A DNA stretch of 64,000 nucleotides, taken from NCBI GenBank assembly GCA_029262455.1, contig JAJCZJ010000069.1, positions 18,200 through 82,199 of the forward strand, in the 5' to 3' direction. Positions 59,499 to 64,000 of this stretch are shown piece by piece (the stretch's first letter is position 1; each line of letters opens with the position of its first letter). The DNA is from Deltaproteobacteria bacterium. GTDB taxonomy: Bacteria; Desulfobacterota; Binatia; HRBIN30; CADEER01. The position numbers and the translations under genes are program-made. The notes under the pieces were generated by a model. The model was not told the DNA's origin. It did no database searches and saw nothing but the letters and a program-made list of their open reading frames with translations.

Positions 59499-60383
59499 CT
59501 AAAACTCTACCGAGAAGCCCTCTGCCTCTTCGCTCTCTGCTTCGATGAGAACGACTTTGGCCCGTCGGTAGGCTGCCCTAGGCACATAAACGTACCCCTC
59601 GAGCACGGTCCCGGGCGCTATGTCTCCGTCGCGGATTTGTTGATCGTTGGCGGTACTCGCCCACTCCTCGGTGACCCGGTCAGCGACTTCGCCGGCGGAG
59701 AGAGGGCGGACTCTTTTGCGCTCCTCGGTGGTCAGAGACACTCTTTCGGCTTTGAATCGATAGGTCCGTGCAGACTTGTTGATGATGCGAACCAGAACGG
59801 GCGTGACTCCTGACGAGGCAGCACGGCCGATTTGCTGTGTCGCGGCGGAGCCGCTGAGAGGATGCACGATTATTTGGAGTTCAGCCTGGGGCCGATTGGC
59901 TACGGGGCGGGGTCGAATTGAGCGGCGCGAGACGGCTCGATTGATTTCGCCCTCGAAATCGCGCTTGAAAACCATGCGTTCGGAGAGTTTTTCCTCGGAG
60001 GCCGCCTCTAAGATCGAGCCTTGATCGTTGCAGTACAGACGCACAGCGACACCGAAACTGTCCCCAGGGTCTCCGGTATACCAACCCGTATTCCGAAGGG
60101 CGCGAATCTCGCCAACTTGGTCTGGGGTCGGGGCGACGATACTTTCGACCACGTATCCCATGCGCTTGAGTGCGGCCCGGGCCGCTTTGGTTGCTGATCT
60201 GCAGGTCATGCCGGGTCGCTCGAGGCGAATTTGTGCGGGGAAGGCCTTCGCGGGCTCGGCGACGACGCGGTCTCGTGGCCCCTTGGCTGGCTGGATCGGC
60301 GGCGGCAGCCTTTCGACTGTGCATGCAGAAAATAGAGTGAGTGCGATGGAGGCGAGGGAGACGCGGCGAATCACTGGGGACAT
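59499..60383 (-). CDS. Predicted lipoprotein of unknown function
   Basis: A 294-aa protein with a lipoprotein signal peptide, lipobox LFSAC (Cys21). Residues ~60-150 have a compact Cys-containing region (MTCRSATKAARAALKRMGY, RLYCNDQGS) that looks like small conserved domains; residues ~170-290 include a beta-rich segment (VTPVLVRIINKSARTYRF, DIAPGTVLEGYVYVP). I cannot name the fold. Its ATG at 60383 overlaps the 3' end of the YVTN-dockerin gene by 13 bases, so the two are co-translated. Confidence 0.8.
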   Translation of the reverse strand: MSPVIRRVSLASIALTLFSACTVERLPPPIQPAKGPRDRVVAEPAKAFPAQIRLERPGMTCRSATKAARAALKRMGYVVESIVAPTPDQVGEIRALRNTGWYTGDPGDSFGVAVRLYCNDQGSILEAASEEKLSERMVFKRDFEGEINRAVSRRSIRPRPVANRPQAELQIIVHPLSGSAATQQIGRAASSGVTPVLVRIINKSARTYRFKAERVSLTTEERKRVRPLSAGEVADRVTEEWASTANDQQIRDGDIAPGTVLEGYVYVPRAAYRRAKVVLIEAESEEAEGFSVEF

Positions 60384-61564
60384 CCCTCGAGCAAGTTGCG
60401 GACGGCGCGGACCAGTTCGGAGATTTCGACGCCACCACTGCTGTTGGCATCGAATTGCGGACAATCGGCAAGCGCTCGCTGTCGCAGAGTAATGTTTACG
60501 CCGGTGACCAACTCGCTAATCGAAATCATTCCGTTGCTGTTACAGTCTCCGACGCAAGCGGAAGTTGCGGAACACGATCCGATCGCCAGAGCGAAGGGGC
60601 TCGATCCGGCGTCGATCGGGTCTCCGACTGCGTTGCCATTGGTCGTGTCGATCACCGACAAGGTGGAACTCAGCTGGTTCGCGACGACGAGCAGGCCGGT
60701 GGCGCTGATCCGGGCCGCAACTGGACTACGACCGACTTCGATACTGACTGTCTGACCATTGCCCAAGTCGACGGCTGTAACGGTACCGTCGCCGCGGTTC
60801 GCGACATAGACGAATGTTCCCGACGGATCGACTGCAATCGACAACGGGAATTCTCCAACGGTGATGGTATCGACGATGTTACCGCCATCGACTTCGACGA
60901 TGGTTAGAATCCCGTCCTCGCTGGCCACGAAGGCGCGATCTTCCGAGATTGAAAAGGCGACGTCGATGGGCCGCGCGTCCACCGTCGCAGAATCCAGAAC
61001 TTCACCGGACGACATGTCGATGAATGAAACGGTGTTTTGATTTCGGCTGGTGGTGGCGGCTACGGTGCCGTCGGAGGTGAAGGCGAGCCCCCGGGGTTGG
61101 CTGGGGAGAGCAATCCGACCGGTCTCAGCGCCAGCCGCTCGGTCGATTGCGACGAGCTCAGCAGAGCCGAAGGTGACGACGAAAAGCGTGCTACCGTCAG
61201 CACTTAGGGCAATGTCTGTCGGACCCCCTGGGACTGCGATCTGGGTCGGCTCGATGGCTCCGGTGGGGTCGACGACCCAAATTCGGTTGCCGTCGAATTG
61301 GGAAATGTAAGTTGTTCTGGTAGCGGGATGGATTGCGATCTCGGTTAGCTGGCAGGGTCCCTGGTTGCAGTCGGGCAGCACGACTGTGCCGGCGGCGGAG
61401 CCATCGGGAAGGGTGAAAAGTCGAAGAGTTCCAAGTATGTGGTTGCCGACATAGGCACACTCTTGGGCTGGCACCGCGGACGCGAGCACTAACACCAGCA
61501 CGGAGGCCAAGAGGGCTCGAACGGCCGGTGGCCTGTGGCGACGATTGTGATTGTTGGGCATCAT
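60371..61564 (-). CDS. Secreted YVTN beta-propeller protein with dockerin-like C-terminus
   Basis: A 397-aa exported protein: signal peptide (ALLASVLVLVLASAVPAQE), then a seven-blade YVTN propeller (VYVANRGDGTVTAVDLGNG is one blade), then a paired dockerin-like calcium motif: CVGDCNSNGMISISELVTGV and DANSSGGVEISELVRAV, each followed by a Cys. AAAGGTG five bases before ATG 61564 fixes the start. It diverges from the FG-GAP gene, which has the same kind of end, and overlaps the lipoprotein gene. Confidence 0.9.
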   Translation of the reverse strand: MMPNNHNRRHRPPAVRALLASVLVLVLASAVPAQECAYVGNHILGTLRLFTLPDGSAAGTVVLPDCNQGPCQLTEIAIHPATRTTYISQFDGNRIWVVDPTGAIEPTQIAVPGGPTDIALSADGSTLFVVTFGSAELVAIDRAAGAETGRIALPSQPRGLAFTSDGTVAATTSRNQNTVSFIDMSSGEVLDSATVDARPIDVAFSISEDRAFVASEDGILTIVEVDGGNIVDTITVGEFPLSIAVDPSGTFVYVANRGDGTVTAVDLGNGQTVSIEVGRSPVAARISATGLLVVANQLSSTLSVIDTTNGNAVGDPIDAGSSPFALAIGSCSATSACVGDCNSNGMISISELVTGVNITLRQRALADCPQFDANSSGGVEISELVRAVRNLLEGCPQ

Positions 61565-61663
61565 CGTACACCTTTAGTGGTGGGCGGGGGTCCACAGCAA
61601 GCAAAATGCCAAGATGCAAGAAAAATTGAATAGTTGCCGCGCTGGATGAGGTTGCTAATTGCC

Positions 61664-61693
61664 TTGCAAAACGGGGTGAGGGCCATTTAGGAT
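61664..61693 (+). promoter_or_regulatory. Possible promoter of the FG-GAP-dockerin gene
   Basis: TTGCAA (61664-61669), 18-base spacer, TAGGAT (61688-61693), 24 bases before ATG 61718. Only four of six consensus bases per box, so weak evidence. Confidence 0.35.
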
Positions 61694-61717
61694 GCACCGA
61701 TCAACGGAATTATATGA

Positions 61718-63250
61718 ATGATAGAATGGTCCTGGGCCTGCCTCTGGAGGGTTGTCGGAGTTCGGTCGGTCTTCGGGCTGGTCGTCGTCTTGGGATTGGT
61801 GCCGGCTGGATCAGCGGCGCCTCTATTCGGAAGGCCTGCCAGCTATGAGGTGGACGGATCGCCGATTGGCGTCGGACCATTGGAATTTGACGGGGAACGG
61901 GGACAAGACATTGTGACTGCGAACAGCACAGGCGCTGAAGGACCATCCTTCTCGTTCTTGGCGAACCGTGGCGCGGGTTCCTTTCTGCCCGAGACGAGAA
62001 TGGTCGTGAACGGCTATACCCTACAAAATTTGATTACGGGCGACTTTAATGAGGATGGGCGTGGAGACATTGCGGTCGCTGCGGATGACATCACCCTTCC
62101 GGTTCGTGGAGTTGTGCTGGTCTACCTGAGTACGGGTGCGGGTACCTTCGCTCCGCCCCTCGAGTATCGTTTGCCTGGACTGTTTCCGAAGTGCCTCGAG
62201 AGCGGCAACGTCAACGGTGATGCGGCGCTCGATTTGGCGGTTTGCCACTCGACAAACGTTGGCGGCCTGAGCGAAGGTCGCGTGACGATCTTGCTCGGCG
62301 ACGTCTCTCAGGGCACCCCTTCGGGGATGTTCCGAGTCGGCCCCAGTGAGTTGGTGGGTGGCGACCCGAGCAGCGTCGCGATTGGCTTCGTCGATGGCGA
62401 CGGGGATTCGGATCTCGTCGTCGGCGATCCGGTAGACGACGCCGTCTTTGTTCTCTTTGGCGATGGTGTGGGCTTCGGCGCGCCAGTGACGGTCGGCACA
62501 GTCGATGGGGTATCGTCGGTAGCTGTTGGTCCCGATGCGCCGGGCGGTGCTGGGGTCGCAGCGACTAGTCGTTCGCGGAATCGTTTGATGATCTTCGAAC
62601 AGTCGGCGCCGCGTACTTTTGAGCTGCTCGAAGAGCATCAAGTGTTCTTGCCGAGTGGCATGCGTGCTTTCGATTTCGACCAAGACGGTGATCGTGATTT
62701 GGCGATCGCCTCGAGTCTCGGGGGCGAGCTTTGGCTTGGTCTCGATGACGGCAAGTTCGAGCGTGGGGAGCTGATTTACACTGCCTCGATCGGCCCGCTG
62801 AGTACGATCGCGATCGCGACCGGAGATTTCAATGATGACGGACGGATCGATGTCGTGGCCAGCTCGTCCGAGGACGACGAAGTGACCGTTGTTCTCAATG
62901 GCGTCGATGCTGTCTTCACACCGACGAGCACGCCGACGATTACAGACACCCCAACGATAACCAATACACCGACGGTGACGGACACTCCGACGCGGACTCT
63001 GACACCAACGCGAACGGCAACCCTGACTCCTACCAACCCCGACCCAACCCCGACTCCTACCCCGATTGTCACCACGACACCGGCGGGACCGGGTGATGCC
63101 AACTGTGATGGGCGTATCGACGCAGCCGATCTGGCTGGCGTGGCGCGACGAATTTTCGCGCCGGGATGCCCGGCAGCCGATGTCAATGGCGACGGCGCGG
63201 TTAGCGCCGCGGATACGATCGCCCTCATCCAACTACTCCAGGCTCGTTGA
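61718..63250 (+). CDS. Secreted FG-GAP/VCBS protein with Thr-Pro linker and dockerin-like C-terminus
   Basis: A 510-aa exported protein. A signal peptide (VVGVRSVFGLVVVLGLVPAGSAA) is followed by FG-GAP/VCBS repeats with Asp-rich calcium loops (GDFNEDGRGDIAVAAD, FDFDQDGDRDLAIAS, GDFNDDGRIDVVASS). A Thr-Pro linker of ~50 residues follows (TPTSTPTITDTPT), then a dockerin-type pair: GDANCDGRIDAADLAGVARR and DVNGDGAVSAADTIALIQLL. There is no membrane tag; it is free or bound through its dockerin. No cohesin gene is seen. Confidence 0.9.
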   Translation: MIEWSWACLWRVVGVRSVFGLVVVLGLVPAGSAAPLFGRPASYEVDGSPIGVGPLEFDGERGQDIVTANSTGAEGPSFSFLANRGAGSFLPETRMVVNGYTLQNLITGDFNEDGRGDIAVAADDITLPVRGVVLVYLSTGAGTFAPPLEYRLPGLFPKCLESGNVNGDAALDLAVCHSTNVGGLSEGRVTILLGDVSQGTPSGMFRVGPSELVGGDPSSVAIGFVDGDGDSDLVVGDPVDDAVFVLFGDGVGFGAPVTVGTVDGVSSVAVGPDAPGGAGVAATSRSRNRLMIFEQSAPRTFELLEEHQVFLPSGMRAFDFDQDGDRDLAIASSLGGELWLGLDDGKFERGELIYTASIGPLSTIAIATGDFNDDGRIDVVASSSEDDEVTVVLNGVDAVFTPTSTPTITDTPTITNTPTVTDTPTRTLTPTRTATLTPTNPDPTPTPTPIVTTTPAGPGDANCDGRIDAADLAGVARRIFAPGCPAADVNGDGAVSAADTIALIQLLQAR

Positions 63251-63273
63251 TGAAGACCTGTAAGGAACCGTTC

Positions 63274-64000
63274 ATGAGATTTCCCCGAAGCATCGTGTGT
63301 CTGGTGGTTGCGTTTGTGCTGTCGGCTAGCTCTTCGTTGGCACAGACGACTCTGTCCGCGTCTGCTGATTCGTACGTACGCGGCGGTGGTCCGAACTCCA
63401 ACGAGGGGACGACCGCTGCCCTGGTTGTCCAGAGTACTGGACCGAACCGGGCGTTGGTCCGTTTTAGTCAGACCGATATTGACAACGCGACCTCGGGCGG
63501 AACGTTGCTGTCCGCAACCTTGGCAATGTACATCGAGTTCAACAACAACAGCTGGGGTACCGGTCGTGAGATCGATGTGCACAGAATCACGACCGACTGG
63601 ACCGAGGCAGGTGTGACGTGGAACTGCCCGATCGATACGATTCCGACCAACGGTGCAGCTGACTGTGCCCTTCAATGGGCTGGTGGCGACTTCAACGCGA
63701 CGGCCACCGCGACTTTCATGCAGACCGATGGGGTTACCGGAGTCTATGTCAACTTCGATGTGACGGCTGATGTCTCGGCTTTCGGCGGGGGTACGTCGAA
63801 TTTCGGTTGGGTGATCAAGAAGAGAGCGGAGAACCAAAACGGTCAAGTCGACTACACCTCGAGGGAAGGACTTGCTGCGCAGGAACCGGAACTAATTCTG
63901 AACGTTCAGTTCCCGCCGACCAACACACCGACTGTGACGCCCACGTCGACCCCTACGTCGACTCCTTCTGACACACCGACGGTGACGCCGACGAGCACAC
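63274..64000 (+). CDS. Secreted DNRLRE-domain protein with Thr-Pro stalk (3' end outside window)
   Basis: AAGGAA six bases before ATG 63274 and a signal peptide (SIVCLVVAFVLSASSSLAQ) set the start. Residues 25-210 fit the DNRLRE-type beta-sandwich often found in large secreted proteins: LSASADSYVRGGGPNSNEGT, ALVRFSQTDI, and DWTEAGVTWNCP. A (T-P-T-x) stalk begins near residue 217 and continues to the window edge. It has the same stalk design as the pair at 2955-5811 and probably a C-terminal tag or dockerin outside the window. The role is unknown. Confidence 0.85.
   Translation, partial: MRFPRSIVCLVVAFVLSASSSLAQTTLSASADSYVRGGGPNSNEGTTAALVVQSTGPNRALVRFSQTDIDNATSGGTLLSATLAMYIEFNNNSWGTGREIDVHRITTDWTEAGVTWNCPIDTIPTNGAADCALQWAGGDFNATATATFMQTDGVTGVYVNFDVTADVSAFGGGTSNFGWVIKKRAENQNGQVDYTSREGLAAQEPELILNVQFPPTNTPTVTPTSTPTSTPSDTPTVTPTST

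Overview
The window is GC-rich, densely coded bacterial chromosome from a Gram-negative with a full outer-membrane envelope (Lnt, DsbD, an outer-membrane beta-barrel candidate, lipoproteins). It makes menaquinone by the classical o-succinylbenzoate route and isoprenoids through DXS. Secreted beta-propeller proteins with Thr-Pro linkers, dockerin-like ends and C-terminal membrane tags, next to an SCP2-type thiolase and a TIM-barrel amidohydrolase, resemble deltaproteobacterial lineages in the broad sense (Myxococcota or Candidatus Binatota style). That placement is by gene style only; no marker gene was tested. I recognised no rRNA, intact tRNA, transposase, phage gene or CRISPR array.

Left part (1-10 kb): a truncated NHL-repeat propeller protein; two tandem paralogous secreted proteins of unknown fold with Thr-Pro stalks, the second interrupted by two in-frame TAG codons; a strong terminator; a two-hotdog MaoC-type protein; and a YVTN propeller with a 63-bp in-frame minisatellite and a Cys-containing C-terminal anchor. 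From 10 to 24.5 kb: a DUF2889 protein, flavin reductase, ferredoxin, glmU-glmS (UDP-GlcNAc synthesis), a RibB with a decayed GTP cyclohydrolase half, a beta-barrel candidate, dsbD, a DEAD-box helicase, lnt, a four-helix-bundle protein, a thioesterase and PPK2.

Middle (24.7-44.4 kb): dxs, a zinc-ribbon protein, then one tight minus-strand operon that begins with a double-HTH MerR regulator and runs menG-menF-menD-menH-menA-menC-menE, with start/stop overlaps or very short gaps. menB and the DHNA-CoA thioesterase are not in the window. The MerR promoter carries two palindromes, one in the -35/-10 spacer and one across the -10 and start codon, so the regulator probably controls itself and the whole pathway. 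Upstream lie an SRPBCC-epimerase fusion, a 5 x 50 bp intergenic repeat array, a YtpQ-like protein, a DUF72 protein, gpsA, the thiolase, the amidohydrolase, a histidine phosphatase and a zinc-ribbon protein with a UvrD-Tudor-like tail.

Accessory island (44.4-48.4 kb): four toxin-antitoxin-like units (AbiEii nucleotidyltransferase pair, RHH/PIN pair, GxxExxY protein, RHH/Doc pair). Each unit lies between copies of a CGCAGAT-type repeat. Several of these small genes have promoters placed so that transcription would start at or next to the ATG (leaderless).

Right part (48.4-64 kb): a 1360-aa secreted degenerate subtilase with an FG-GAP propeller, an MFS transporter, a molybdopterin cluster (moaB, membrane protein, moaD with residues after its GlyGly, moaE, CxxCH lipoprotein), uvrD/pcrA, a small basic protein, lepB, a lipoprotein, and three more secreted propeller, dockerin or DNRLRE proteins, the last cut by the window edge.
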